This document shows positions 26,415-34,812 of a DNA stretch of 42,669 nt, piece by piece. The stretch's first letter is position 1. Each line of letters starts with the position of its first letter. The notes beneath the pieces were generated by a model. It saw only the letters and a program-made list of their open reading frames with translations, was not told the DNA's origin and made no database searches. Source of the DNA: Candidatus Falkowella caecavicola (GTDB lineage Bacteria > Bacillota > Clostridia > Oscillospirales > Ruminococcaceae); NCBI GenBank assembly GCA_904420125.1, contig CAJFUK010000039.1, positions 1-42,669 of the forward strand, in the 5' to 3' direction. The position numbers were made by a program, and so were the translations under genes.

Positions 26415-26714
26415 TTATTTAAAAATACGGGACAGAATATTTCCGGATCTTTTTTCTGGTTCTGTATATATAACAGCACTGATCTCCCCCGTTATATTAA
26501 TCTCACCACTTTCTACATTTAATCTGCAAACATGTAGATCTCTTCCTTTAACCGTCATCCCCCCTAATGCTGTAAATAATACCACACTATTCTCGTCAAA
26601 ACTGTCGATATCGGATACGCCGGAAATATTTAAAAGTTTGCGGTTTTCCATAATCACATTTTGCGGAAGGCTGGCTTCCCTTTTTACTGTTTTTTCTGTA
26701 TTGGTATCGATCAT
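26415..26714 (-). CDS. yabP: sporulation protein YabP
   Basis: Spore-cortex/coat-associated protein. The 99 residues include the YabP signature: ENRKLLNISGVSDIDSFDEN, VVLFTALGGMTVKGRDLHV and LNVESGEINITGEISAVIY. ATG 26714 (MIDTNTEK) fits the AGGAG spacing better than the ATG two codons upstream. It heads a yabP-yabQ-divIC-S1 unit after a long palindromic terminator; SigE control would be expected, but no clear SigE box was identified. Confidence 0.9.
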   Translation of the reverse strand: MIDTNTEKTVKREASLPQNVIMENRKLLNISGVSDIDSFDENSVVLFTALGGMTVKGRDLHVCRLNVESGEINITGEISAVIYTEPEKRSGNILSRIFK

Positions 26715-26820
26715 TCTCATCCACTCCTGTCCCTTTTTTAACCTAGTTTGATCATTTTACGGACCTGTTTGCTACAACTTATGCCACACTAGGTAGAAAT
26801 ATTCTTTCCAATTTTAAAAG

Positions 26821-26878
26821 AACGGCTGATAAAAGAATAGCTCTGGGATTTTCCAGAGCTATTCTTTTATCAGCCGTT
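26821..26878 (-). terminator. 26 bp perfect palindrome, probable terminator after rqcP
   Basis: Stem arms at 26821-26846 and 26853-26878 match over all 26 bp with a 6 nt loop. It lies 13 bp past the rqcP stop, and on the minus strand the tail is CTTTTAAAATT. The length is far beyond what termination needs. Confidence 0.75.
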
Positions 26879-26891
26879 TACATCCGACGAA

Positions 26892-27134
26892 CTATTCAAT
26901 GACAATGTAATGGTCTCCTGCATTCTCTTTTGTTGCATATTCATTGACCTTTAATACCTTTACTTTTAAAGGTTTAGCACCCATATGGATTTCAATAATG
27001 TCATTTTCCTTGACATCGTATGAAGCACGAGCCTCTTTTCCGTTCACAAACACTCTCCCAGCATCGCAGGCTTCATTGGCTATGGTACGCCGCTTAATCA
27101 GCCGGGTGACTTTTAAATATTTATCTAAACGCAT
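26892..27134 (-). CDS. rqcP: RNA-binding S4 domain protein, RqcP (YabO/Hsp15 family)
   Basis: Ribosome quality-control factor that assists alanine tailing by RqcH on stalled 50S subunits. The 80 residues are one S4 domain: MRLDKYLKVTRLIKRRTIAN, CDAGRVFVNGKEARASYDVK and DIIEIHMG. ATG 27134 is preferred over the ATG three codons upstream, because AAAAGGA then lies 8 bp away and the protein starts at the canonical MRLDKYLK. It lies between hup and yabP, as in Bacillus. Confidence 0.92.
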   Translation of the reverse strand: MRLDKYLKVTRLIKRRTIANEACDAGRVFVNGKEARASYDVKENDIIEIHMGAKPLKVKVLKVNEYATKENAGDHYIVIE

Positions 27135-27170
27135 AATACTCATCCTTTTCTATCCTGCCGATACTTTCAT

Positions 27171-27205
27171 AAAAAAGTCCGATTCCCTTTTGTAAGGAAT
27201 CGGAC
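27171..27205 (-). terminator. intrinsic terminator after hup
   Basis: A 10 bp GC-rich stem (GTCCGATTCC at 27177-27186, GGAATCGGAC at 27196-27205) followed on the minus strand by TTTTTT. It is a classic rho-independent terminator. Confidence 0.92.
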
Positions 27206-27254
27206 CGACTCAGATTTACAAAACTATAACTTCCCGTATAAAAACACAGAAATG

Positions 27255-27536
27255 TTATTTTGCAACAGCTTCTTTCAATACCTTACCTGCTTTGAAAGCC
27301 GGAACAGTAGTCGCAGGGATGTCAATGGTTTCTTTAGTCGGACTACCCGGTTTGACACCTTTTCTTGCAGCACGCTCACGAACTTCAAATGTACCAAAGC
27401 CAACGATCTGCACTTTTTCACCTTTTACCAGTGTTTCTGTAATTGTGTCAAGAACAGCAGTTACAACCGCATCTGCATCTTTCTTTGTCATTTTTGTTTT
27501 TTCAGCAACAACGCTGACCAAATCAGATTTCGTCAT
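27255..27536 (-). CDS. hup: HU-family DNA-binding protein
   Basis: Abundant nucleoid protein that bends DNA as a dimer. The 93 residues match HU throughout: [39 protein letters not shown] and the beta-arm [20 protein letters not shown] then [16 protein letters not shown] precedes the ATG. It is followed by a strong terminator, as expected for a highly expressed gene, and is preceded closely by mazG. Confidence 0.97.
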   Translation of the reverse strand: MTKSDLVSVVAEKTKMTKKDADAVVTAVLDTITETLVKGEKVQIVGFGTFEVRERAARKGVKPGSPTKETIDIPATTVPAFKAGKVLKEAVAK

Positions 27537-27592
27537 TTGAATAAACCTCCATTATTTTTCACTTTAATATTCAGCGAACAGCTGTCCGCGAA

Positions 27593-28384
27593 TTAACCTC
27601 TTTTTGCCTCTTTCCAGTACATATTTAACACATCCATCCCGGCTTGTGGCAAAGAAATTCCTTTCTCCCGGCACATGGCTTCCATCTTAGAAAAACGTCG
27701 TATAAATTTCTGTACAGCCCGATATAAACTATTTTCGGGATCCAGATGTGCAAAACGGGACACATTGACGCAACTAAACAACAAATCGCCAAATTCTTCT
27801 TCTATTTGTGCCGAATCACCACCAAGAAGGGCATCCTTAAATTCGACTAATTCACTTTCTAAATCCACTAAAGCAGCCTCTAAAGATGGATAATCAAATT
27901 TTGCTTTTGCCGCACGCCCCTGCACCTTTTCAGCATACATTAAAGCTGGCAAAGCTTTAGGTGCAGCATTCAATGTATCCGTATATGTCTTCTGCCCCTT
28001 TTCCTCCATCTTCTGTGCTGTCCAGTTCTGTAATGCTTCATCGGCGTCTTCGGCTTTTACTGTGCCAAAAACATGAGGATGACGGAACACTAACTTTTTA
28101 CAAAGCTGATCACACACCTCTGCAAAATCAAAATGTCCTGCCTCTTCCTCCATGCGAGCATGAAAGACAACTTGAAGCAATACATCTCCAAGCTCTTCTC
28201 GTAAAAGTGCAGAATCTTTTAAATCAATTGCCTCTACTACTTCATATGTCTCTTCCAAAAAATTCTTACGGATACTTTCATGAGTTTGAGCCTTATCCCA
28301 CGGACATCCGTTTTCTCCTCGAAGTAAGGCCATGATCTGTATAAGGTCATCGATTGTGTAATGCTCCTTGTACGTAAAATCCAT
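27593..28384 (-). CDS. mazG: nucleoside triphosphate pyrophosphohydrolase MazG
   Basis: Hydrolyses nucleoside triphosphates to monophosphates and pyrophosphate, housekeeping of the nucleotide pool. The 263 residues have tandem MazG domains. The first has GCPWDKAQTHESIRKNFLEE, EETYEVVEAID and LREELGDVLLQVVFHARM (about 27-75). The second has LESELVEFKDAL and IEEEFGDLLFSCVNVSRF (about 185-220). GGAGG precedes the ATG and a strong promoter lies upstream. It is unrelated to the MazEF toxin. Confidence 0.95.
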   Translation of the reverse strand: MDFTYKEHYTIDDLIQIMALLRGENGCPWDKAQTHESIRKNFLEETYEVVEAIDLKDSALLREELGDVLLQVVFHARMEEEAGHFDFAEVCDQLCKKLVFRHPHVFGTVKAEDADEALQNWTAQKMEEKGQKTYTDTLNAAPKALPALMYAEKVQGRAAKAKFDYPSLEAALVDLESELVEFKDALLGGDSAQIEEEFGDLLFSCVNVSRFAHLDPENSLYRAVQKFIRRFSKMEAMCREKGISLPQAGMDVLNMYWKEAKRG

Positions 28385-28437
28385 GGAAATCCTCCTGTTT
28401 TCAAAAACTAGTATGCCCCAAAGAATGTGTCTTTTAT

Positions 28438-28466
28438 ATAGTATCCTACAAACAATATTTTTTCAA
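28438..28466 (-). promoter_or_regulatory. promoter of mazG (and hup)
   Basis: On the minus strand, TTGAAA (28461-28466), 17 bp, TACTAT (28438-28443). Each box matches 5 of 6 to consensus. The leader to mazG is about 45 nt. Confidence 0.8.
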
Positions 28467-28532
28467 GTGTTTTTTCCGCTTTTTACATAGAAAAATCGGA
28501 CCTTTTGGTCAGTTCATGCGGTTTGTGCAAAA

Positions 28533-28973
28533 TTATTGCTGCAAATCCTCTTCTTTCTTGTCGTCCTGTATCTCAACGGTCGAGTCGGTTTCTGCAGAAT
28601 AATCTTCAAAATCTTTTTTTATTTGATTTCCACACTTGGCACAATACATAGAATCCCCTGGATTGCTGGCACCACAGCAAGAACAAACGCGAACATTTTT
28701 TAATTTACCCAGTTCCTCGTTGGCTTCAGAAAGTTGATATAGAAGTTCATCAATTTCTTCTGTCATAGAAGCAATTAACTCTTCATTAACATATTTTTGT
28801 TTCTGCATATGATATACGGCACTACCCAATTTTTCATACACGGCACGAAGGTCAGAGTTAATGCGTACTGTTTTCATTTTGACCTTGGAAATTCCGATTA
28901 CCTGATCAGCTTTTTTTCCTACGCTACCCGTCGCATCTTTGACCACATCTATCACATCATTCAACAAACTCAT
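28533..28973 (-). CDS. small zinc-ribbon protein of unknown function
   Basis: A 146-residue protein. The N-terminal half (about 1-60) is a predicted helical region (LLNDVIDVVKDATGSVGKKA), continued by a coiled-coil stretch (EELIASMTEEIDELLYQLSE, about 65-90). A four-cysteine zinc ribbon follows (about 95-118: CSCCGASNPGDSMYCAKCG), then an acidic tail (about 120-146). No signal or membrane segment is visible. ATG 28973 is better placed than the adjacent ATG relative to AGGAGG. A strong promoter precedes it, so it is probably monocistronic. I do not recognise a functional family beyond the zinc ribbon. Confidence 0.8.
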   Translation of the reverse strand: MSLLNDVIDVVKDATGSVGKKADQVIGISKVKMKTVRINSDLRAVYEKLGSAVYHMQKQKYVNEELIASMTEEIDELLYQLSEANEELGKLKNVRVCSCCGASNPGDSMYCAKCGNQIKKDFEDYSAETDSTVEIQDDKKEEDLQQ

Positions 28974-29016
28974 CATGCATCCTCCTTGTATCTCTATAAT
29001 TTTAGGATCTTCATTT

Positions 29017-29045
29017 ATTATATACTACTCTGTAAAAAATTTCAA
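29017..29045 (-). promoter_or_regulatory. promoter of the zinc-ribbon gene
   Basis: On the minus strand, TTGAAA (29040-29045), 17 bp, TATAAT (29017-29022). The -35 box overlaps the stop codon of the upstream nucleoside kinase gene. Confidence 0.8.
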
Positions 29046-29986
29046 TGAAAATCGCGTAAAAACTCCCTTATTAACGAATTTTTGGGCACTATATCTTCTG
29101 GCAAATACCCAAATTGTATTAAAGCCTTCTGTAATCTCTCTGCTTTTTCTCTGTGTACACTGTTTTCCCATTTTGTATCCACCAACAAAGGAAATAAAGA
29201 CTGATGATAAAGGAGAGGTTCATATTGGTGTGTTGAGTCAATCAGAAAGTCTGCTTCGTGCATGAACGGACGAATATTTTTATCTTCACCTGCACACACA
29301 CTGCCCCACATATCCAATGTATTATTAAAAGATGAATTCCGATGATAATAATCCCGTAGCATTCTACGCAAAAGGCGCAAATCCCTTGCCGATAATACCA
29401 CCTCCCCTTGGTCTACAAAATCAGTCTGCGTGCTAATATATATCCTAAAAAAACGATCCGCAAGATCCGGAGAAATCAGGCGTGGATTCAACGCATGGAT
29501 TCCTTCTGCAATGACTACCGTATCATCGTCCACTACGATTTCTCGTTCCCCTACCTGCCGAACCTGACAAAAATCAAAACGTGGAACAACCGTACGATTT
29601 TCTATAATCAATTCTGAAAAACAAGCGCGCAAGCGCGGAAGATCCAGGCACTCTACAGCATCGTAGTCATATTTTCCATTCGGTAAAACAGGAAAGCAAT
29701 CTGGCGGCAAATAAAAATCATCTAATGAAACCGTGACAGAATCTACACCCCGATCTTTGAGTTCTTCTCTCAAGATCTGTGCCGTTGTGGTTTTTCCGGA
29801 AGAAGACGGTCCCGCCATCAGCACGATTCGGTCTTTCCCAGTATTGGAAACAATTTCATGTACTGCCGCTAAAACCTGCTGTCGGTATCTCTGTTCGCAG
29901 GATGCTACCCATCCCTGTAGGTCATTTTTTGCATTCTGGTTCAGTTCATGGACAAAACAGGTACTAGCGGACTGCATACTGCTCAT
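29042..29986 (-). CDS. nucleoside kinase (uridine kinase/phosphoribulokinase family)
   Basis: A P-loop kinase that probably phosphorylates uridine or a related nucleoside. The 314 residues have Walker A GPSSSGKTTTAQIL (about 60-73), the DDFYLP motif (near 95), substrate-site VPRFDF, VIAEGIHALNP and a lid with RLLRRMLRDYYHRNS. The C-terminus ends in NSLIREFLRDF, typical of clostridial nucleoside kinases. Those often carry an N-terminal TGS/threonyl-like extension that is absent here. ATG 29986 is chosen; an in-frame TTG at 29998 lies too close to AGGAG. It overlaps hemZ by 23 bp and is the last gene of the recJ operon. Confidence 0.87.
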   Translation of the reverse strand: MSSMQSASTCFVHELNQNAKNDLQGWVASCEQRYRQQVLAAVHEIVSNTGKDRIVLMAGPSSSGKTTTAQILREELKDRGVDSVTVSLDDFYLPPDCFPVLPNGKYDYDAVECLDLPRLRACFSELIIENRTVVPRFDFCQVRQVGEREIVVDDDTVVIAEGIHALNPRLISPDLADRFFRIYISTQTDFVDQGEVVLSARDLRLLRRMLRDYYHRNSSFNNTLDMWGSVCAGEDKNIRPFMHEADFLIDSTHQYEPLLYHQSLFPLLVDTKWENSVHREKAERLQKALIQFGYLPEDIVPKNSLIREFLRDFH

Positions 29987-31454
29987 AAAATCTATCAATC
30001 TCCTTTTTTCGTTCTAGTATCTGGTCAAATCGTTTGAGATATTCATATGGATATTTGAAATTAAAAATGCGGTTGATCTGTTTTCTATCTGTTGAAACCA
30101 GTTTTGTAACACCACCAGCCCCAGCAGCAAAGATGGTATGATTCTCTTCCATAATATATGTGTTATACAGACTAATGTGTCCAGCTTTCATATACCCTAT
30201 ATTTTCCAAATTGCCTAAAGTATTTTTATTCCGATATAGGTAATACGGCTTATAACCATGTTCACGCAAAAACTCTCCCGAAAAATTTACCATTTTCATT
30301 GCTTGATAGGCATCTAAATCCTGTCCCAATCCCTGCCTGGTGTATAAATCCGAGGAGCGTTTAATGCTTAAAGTATGTACTGTAATATTTTCCGGCCCCA
30401 AATCAACTGCTCTGTACATACTTTGTTGAAAACTCTCAAATGTATCTGTAGGAAGGCCGGCAATAAAATCCATATTGATTTCTTGAAAACCTTCTTGCCT
30501 TGCCAATGCAAAAGCTCGCTCGGTTTCTGCTGACGTATGGCAACGGCCAATCTGTTCTAAAACGCTGTCGTTAAATGTTTGTGGATTAATGCTGATTCTA
30601 TCAACGCCAGCTTTTTTGAGGACCCGCAGCTTTTCTGCCGTAATTGTATCTGGCCGCCCAGCCTCCACGGTATATTCTCGCAATGTAGATATATCGAATA
30701 ATCGGGCAATACAGTCTGTTAGCATTTTCAACTGCTCTGCTGTAATAGAGGTAGGAGTTCCTCCTCCGAAATAGATCGTTTCCAGTTTTAATCCATTCCT
30801 ATCGATCCGTTCTGAAATAGCGGCCAACTCCTGGCAAAGATGGTCAATATAAGCCGGTATCGTTTTCCTGGCCTGTTCACTGGAAATGGAGTGCGATACA
30901 AAGGAACAATATCTGCACCGGGTTGGACAGTAAGGAATAGAAACATATAAACTGCAGGAATGCGGCTGTAAAAGGGAAAAAGCCGCCGTTTGATTTTCTG
31001 CGGTTTCTATACAAAGATCTAACTTTTCTTTCCCAATGTGAAAGGTTTTACCCATGTATTCCCGTGTCTGTACTTCGTCCAAGCCGCGTTCATAACAGTC
31101 TTGGATTAACTTTACCGGTCGAATGCCGGTCAAAATTCCCCATGGCAGTGTAAAATGCAATGCTGTAGATAATGCCTGATAAGCCGCTGCACATAAACGC
31201 TGTTCTACTAGCTTTCTGTTGTCTGCATCTTTTTGAGATATGATCTGCCTCGCTGCATATTTTTTATCCCCCTGCACAAATACAGCTAACAGGCATACAC
31301 TTGTCCTTCTATTTTTATATCGGGTATATAAGCGTACAGGATCTTTACAGTCGTTTTTCGACATTGTCTGATGGATAGGAATACATGGAAAAAACAACTT
31401 GCACAGGTTTTCCAATTGATTATGCACGGTATGGCCTTCAATAATAATTGTCAT
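29964..31454 (-). CDS. hemZ: coproporphyrinogen III dehydrogenase-like radical SAM protein HemZ
   Basis: Radical SAM enzyme of the HemN/HemZ family; heme-related oxidation of coproporphyrinogen III is the family annotation, though HemN-like proteins can have other roles. The 496 residues show the cluster motif YCPTRCRYCSF (CxxxCxxC), YFGGGTPTSITAEQL, EAGRPDTI and RISINPQTFNDSVLEQIGR. The N-terminal 160 residues form the HemZ-specific region. ATG 31454 overlaps the MBL gene by 17 bp, and the longer frame runs inside that gene. No other heme genes are nearby. Confidence 0.9.
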   Translation of the reverse strand: MTIIIEGHTVHNQLENLCKLFFPCIPIHQTMSKNDCKDPVRLYTRYKNRRTSVCLLAVFVQGDKKYAARQIISQKDADNRKLVEQRLCAAAYQALSTALHFTLPWGILTGIRPVKLIQDCYERGLDEVQTREYMGKTFHIGKEKLDLCIETAENQTAAFSLLQPHSCSLYVSIPYCPTRCRYCSFVSHSISSEQARKTIPAYIDHLCQELAAISERIDRNGLKLETIYFGGGTPTSITAEQLKMLTDCIARLFDISTLREYTVEAGRPDTITAEKLRVLKKAGVDRISINPQTFNDSVLEQIGRCHTSAETERAFALARQEGFQEINMDFIAGLPTDTFESFQQSMYRAVDLGPENITVHTLSIKRSSDLYTRQGLGQDLDAYQAMKMVNFSGEFLREHGYKPYYLYRNKNTLGNLENIGYMKAGHISLYNTYIMEENHTIFAAGAGGVTKLVSTDRKQINRIFNFKYPYEYLKRFDQILERKKEIDRFYEQYAVR

Positions 31455-32100
31455 ATAAATTTTTCCCCATATACGGATTTTCAGCCCGTTCACTGGAAAG
31501 AGTAGTCTCTGCACCGTGACCCGGTAGCACTCGATAATCTCCGTCCAGCTCACTTAATTTTTGCAGAGAATGCAACAATTCCTGAAGACTGCCAGTATAC
31601 TGACCCGGCTTTCCCATCGTACCCTGAAATAAAGTGTCCCCCGAAAATAGAACTCCCTCTCCAATGTAGACACTGCTGCCATGGGTATGTCCCGGCGTAT
31701 GACACACAGTTAATATTATTCCATCCATGCTGACCTGATCTTTATCCTTCACCAAATGTTCTGCCGGTGTTTGAATGCGAAAGAGCTGTTCATCATACTG
31801 ATCAAACATGATCCCTAAATTTTCATATAAGTCATGAATCATTGCTGCGTCCTGCTCCGGCACATATAATTCTGCTCCCGTTTGTTCACGCAAAAAATTG
31901 ACCGCCCCTATATGATCAAAGTGCCCATGTGTCAATAAAATCTTTATCAGTTTCCAGCGATTTCTCTGAAGCACTTCCAGCAGATATTCACCTTGATCTG
32001 CCGGGTCTATGATCAATGCATTTCCCTGTCCTGAAACAATAATATAACAATTTGTCTGCAGTACGCCTAAAGTGAACGACAGAATCTTTGCCGGTTTCAT
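31438..32100 (-). CDS. MBL-fold metallohydrolase (YqgX/GloB-like)
   Basis: A metallo-beta-lactamase-fold hydrolase, probably a glyoxalase II-like thioesterase. The 220 residues have the full metal site: [12 protein letters not shown] (HxHxDH), [23 protein letters not shown] and [11 protein letters not shown]. The start [19 protein letters not shown] is typical of the YqgX group. ATG 32100 overlaps the dtd stop by 4 bp, and the gene overlaps hemZ. Substrate is not certain. Confidence 0.88.
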   Translation of the reverse strand: MKPAKILSFTLGVLQTNCYIIVSGQGNALIIDPADQGEYLLEVLQRNRWKLIKILLTHGHFDHIGAVNFLREQTGAELYVPEQDAAMIHDLYENLGIMFDQYDEQLFRIQTPAEHLVKDKDQVSMDGIILTVCHTPGHTHGSSVYIGEGVLFSGDTLFQGTMGKPGQYTGSLQELLHSLQKLSELDGDYRVLPGHGAETTLSSERAENPYMGKNLYDNYY

Positions 32101-32582
32101 TGTTTTTTCCCCTCCAGTAGCGTCTTTCTGTCCAGACCCCATTCATCCGTGTCCAGCATGATCGTAACTGGGCCGTCATTGACAAGACTTACCCTCATAT
32201 CGGCGCCAAACCGTCCGGTTTGTACATGAACGCCCCGTATCTGCAACTGCTCTATAAAATATTCATAGAGCGGTCGTGCCACTTCCGGTCTTGCTGCCTG
32301 CACAAAAGAAGGACGACGACCATGGGAACAATCTGCAGCTAAAGTAAATTGGGATACTGCCAGTACTTTGCCCTCAACCTGTACTAATGATAAGTTCATT
32401 TTCCCTTGTTGGTCTTCAAACACCCGGAGATGCAGAATCTTCTCTGCCAGAAGATCCGCCTGTGCCTGCGTATCATTTTCCATCACTCCAAGGAGCACCA
32501 AAAAACCCTTCCCAATTTTTGCAATATACTCGCCGTCTATCTCTACTGCGGCAGAAGATACCCTTTGCAGCAATGCTTTCAA
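32097..32582 (-). CDS. dtd: D-aminoacyl-tRNA deacylase
   Basis: Proofreading enzyme that removes D-amino acids (and glycine) from mischarged tRNA. The 161 residues begin with [17 protein letters not shown] and include the active-site motif [17 protein letters not shown] and the C-terminal GPVT motif in [11 protein letters not shown]. The start is TTG 32582 with AAAGGTGG 7 bp upstream. The relA stop is 15 bp upstream, and the pair relA-dtd is conserved in Firmicutes. Confidence 0.95.
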   Translation of the reverse strand: MKALLQRVSSAAVEIDGEYIAKIGKGFLVLLGVMENDTQAQADLLAEKILHLRVFEDQQGKMNLSLVQVEGKVLAVSQFTLAADCSHGRRPSFVQAARPEVARPLYEYFIEQLQIRGVHVQTGRFGADMRVSLVNDGPVTIMLDTDEWGLDRKTLLEGKKQ

Positions 32583-32597
32583 TACTGTTCCACCTTT

Positions 32598-34763
32598 CTA
32601 TTTTCCTGTTCGTTCAACAGAAATCATCCCTTCAATTTTTTGAAGTCTCTGAATAATCGTATTTAATTGCGCCGTACCGCCAACACTGATGGTCATAATA
32701 ATTTCCGTATTACCATTTTTGAGTTCTTTGGCACTGATCTCATATACTGGAACTTTCATATTCGCCAACAGCACCGTGACATCTGCAACAATTCCCTGCC
32801 GCGCTATACTTAATAAATTCAATACCGCACGATAGTTGGTCTGATCGGTCTGCGCCCAATGCACATTGATCCACCGGTCAATCTGAGAGGGATCTTTCAT
32901 AGAGGCGATCACATTGACACAATCTCGTTTATGCACGGATACACCATGTCCTCTTGTAATAAATCCAATAATACTATCCCCCGGCAAAGGATTACAGCAC
33001 TGTGCAAACTTAACCAGACAATTTTCGATGTTTTCGACAATGACACCAGAATCTGTTTTACCAAACGATTGGGTCGTTGTCAATTCAGGGATCTTATCGG
33101 CATCTCTCTTAATTAACTTGAAATAGTCATCTTTGATTCGCGGAATGATTTTCGATAAAGACACACCGCCATATCCGATAGCCGCATAAAAATCGTCCAG
33201 CACATCATAATTTTGCCGCTTAGCGATCCCGAGGAGGAATTCCTGCATCTGATCCTCTGGAAGATAAATACTGTTGCGTTTAAACTCTCGTTCCAGCTCT
33301 GCTTTACCTTCCACAATATTTTCATCCCGGCGCTCTTTTTTAAACCATGCACGGATTTTATTGCGCGCTTCACTTGTTTTGACGAATTTCAGCCAGTCTC
33401 GGCTAGGACCTCGTCCCGGTGTATTGGACGTGATAATTTCTACGATTTGTCCTGTCTGCACCACTGTATCAATTGGAACTATTCTTCCATCCACTTTCGC
33501 TCCGATCATATGATTTCCGACCGCACTATGAATCGCATAGGCAAAGTCTACTGTTGTCGAACCGACAGGGAGTGTTTTAACATCGCCTTTCGGCGTCAGC
33601 AGGAAAACTTCCTCAGCCCCAATATCATTTTTAATATTGCTGATTAGATTTGCAGAGTCATCTTGCTGTTCTTCAATAATTTTCCGAATCCAGGCCAGCC
33701 GTTCTTCCAGTTTATCTTTTCCGCTGATGCCTAACTTATATTTCCAATGCGCTGCAATTCCATATTCGGCCGTATAATGCATATCCCATGTGCGGATTTG
33801 CACCTCAAAAGGAACACCCTCCTTTGCAATCACCGTAGTATGCAGAGACTGATACATATTGGCCTTCGGCATAGAGATATAATCCTTGAAACGATTCGGG
33901 ATTGGAGTAAAAATATCATGGATAATTCCAAGAATATTATAGCATTCCACTACAGAATTCACGATAATGCGAACCGCAAAAATATCAAAAACTTCATCAA
34001 AACTTCGGCCTGCCATATAGACCTTTCTATAAATACCATAGTGACTTTTAACCCGTCCTTCTACATAAGGCTCTATATGATAATCAGCCAGCCGTGCTTT
34101 AATCTGCATCTTGATATATTCAATATAATTAATGCGATCCCCTTTATGCTGATCTAATATATCGTCTATCTCATGATAAGCGATCGGGTCTAAATAAAAG
34201 AGCGAAATATCTTCTAATTCTTCTTTTACTGCACGAATTCCTAAACGGTGTGCAATCGGTGCATAAATTTCCATTGTTTCCAGGGAAATCTCCAATTGCT
34301 TGCTGGGCTTACGAAATTTCAAAGTTCGCATATTATGCAGGCGGTCGGCCAATTTAATAATAATCACCCGTATATCCTTAGACATCGCCATGAGCATTTT
34401 TCGTACATTTTCTGTCTGCTCGGCTTCCTTTGTGGGCAATGTGAGTTTATTGATCTTAGTCACACCGTCTACCAACAGCGCAACGCCTGCACCAAATTGT
34501 TTCTGAATCTGCTCTAATTTAATATTTGTGTCTTCTACAACATCGTGCAACAATGCCGCACAAATGGTTTCCGTGTCCATTCCCATCTCTACAAGGATAT
34601 AGGCAACCGCTACCGGATGTGTAATATATGGATCCCCAGACTTACGCAGCTGTCCAGCATGCGCAGCATCCGCCATTTGGTAGGCTGCGGATATTAACGC
34701 ATAATCATACTGCTTATCTCCCTTATGGATCAAATCCATTAACATATCAATCGTATAAACCAT
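32598..34763 (-). CDS. relA: bifunctional (p)ppGpp synthetase/hydrolase, Rel
   Basis: Makes and degrades the stringent-response alarmone. The 721 residues have an HD hydrolase domain (about 20-150: HAGQLRKSGDPYITHPVAVA, ALLHDVVEDT), a synthetase domain (about 230-330, with MPKANMYQSLHTTVI), a TGS domain (about 380-440, VFLLTPKGDVKTLPVG), a cysteine-containing region (CLVKFAQCCNPLPGD) and a C-terminal ACT domain (about 645-721). ATG 34763 (MVYTIDML) is better placed relative to AAAGG than the ATG three codons upstream. It follows recJ by 49 bp. Both catalytic halves look intact. Confidence 0.95.
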   Translation of the reverse strand: MVYTIDMLMDLIHKGDKQYDYALISAAYQMADAAHAGQLRKSGDPYITHPVAVAYILVEMGMDTETICAALLHDVVEDTNIKLEQIQKQFGAGVALLVDGVTKINKLTLPTKEAEQTENVRKMLMAMSKDIRVIIIKLADRLHNMRTLKFRKPSKQLEISLETMEIYAPIAHRLGIRAVKEELEDISLFYLDPIAYHEIDDILDQHKGDRINYIEYIKMQIKARLADYHIEPYVEGRVKSHYGIYRKVYMAGRSFDEVFDIFAVRIIVNSVVECYNILGIIHDIFTPIPNRFKDYISMPKANMYQSLHTTVIAKEGVPFEVQIRTWDMHYTAEYGIAAHWKYKLGISGKDKLEERLAWIRKIIEEQQDDSANLISNIKNDIGAEEVFLLTPKGDVKTLPVGSTTVDFAYAIHSAVGNHMIGAKVDGRIVPIDTVVQTGQIVEIITSNTPGRGPSRDWLKFVKTSEARNKIRAWFKKERRDENIVEGKAELEREFKRNSIYLPEDQMQEFLLGIAKRQNYDVLDDFYAAIGYGGVSLSKIIPRIKDDYFKLIKRDADKIPELTTTQSFGKTDSGVIVENIENCLVKFAQCCNPLPGDSIIGFITRGHGVSVHKRDCVNVIASMKDPSQIDRWINVHWAQTDQTNYRAVLNLLSIARQGIVADVTVLLANMKVPVYEISAKELKNGNTEIIMTISVGGTAQLNTIIQRLQKIEGMISVERTGK

Positions 34764-34812
34764 GATTCTCATGCCTTTCTGCCTGGGTTAGTATGTACAG
34801 ATCCTTGCTTAA

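Noticed and set aside
27593-28384. Toxin-antitoxin reading of mazG
   Set aside because: The protein has tandem pyrophosphohydrolase motifs and no relation to MazE or MazF.
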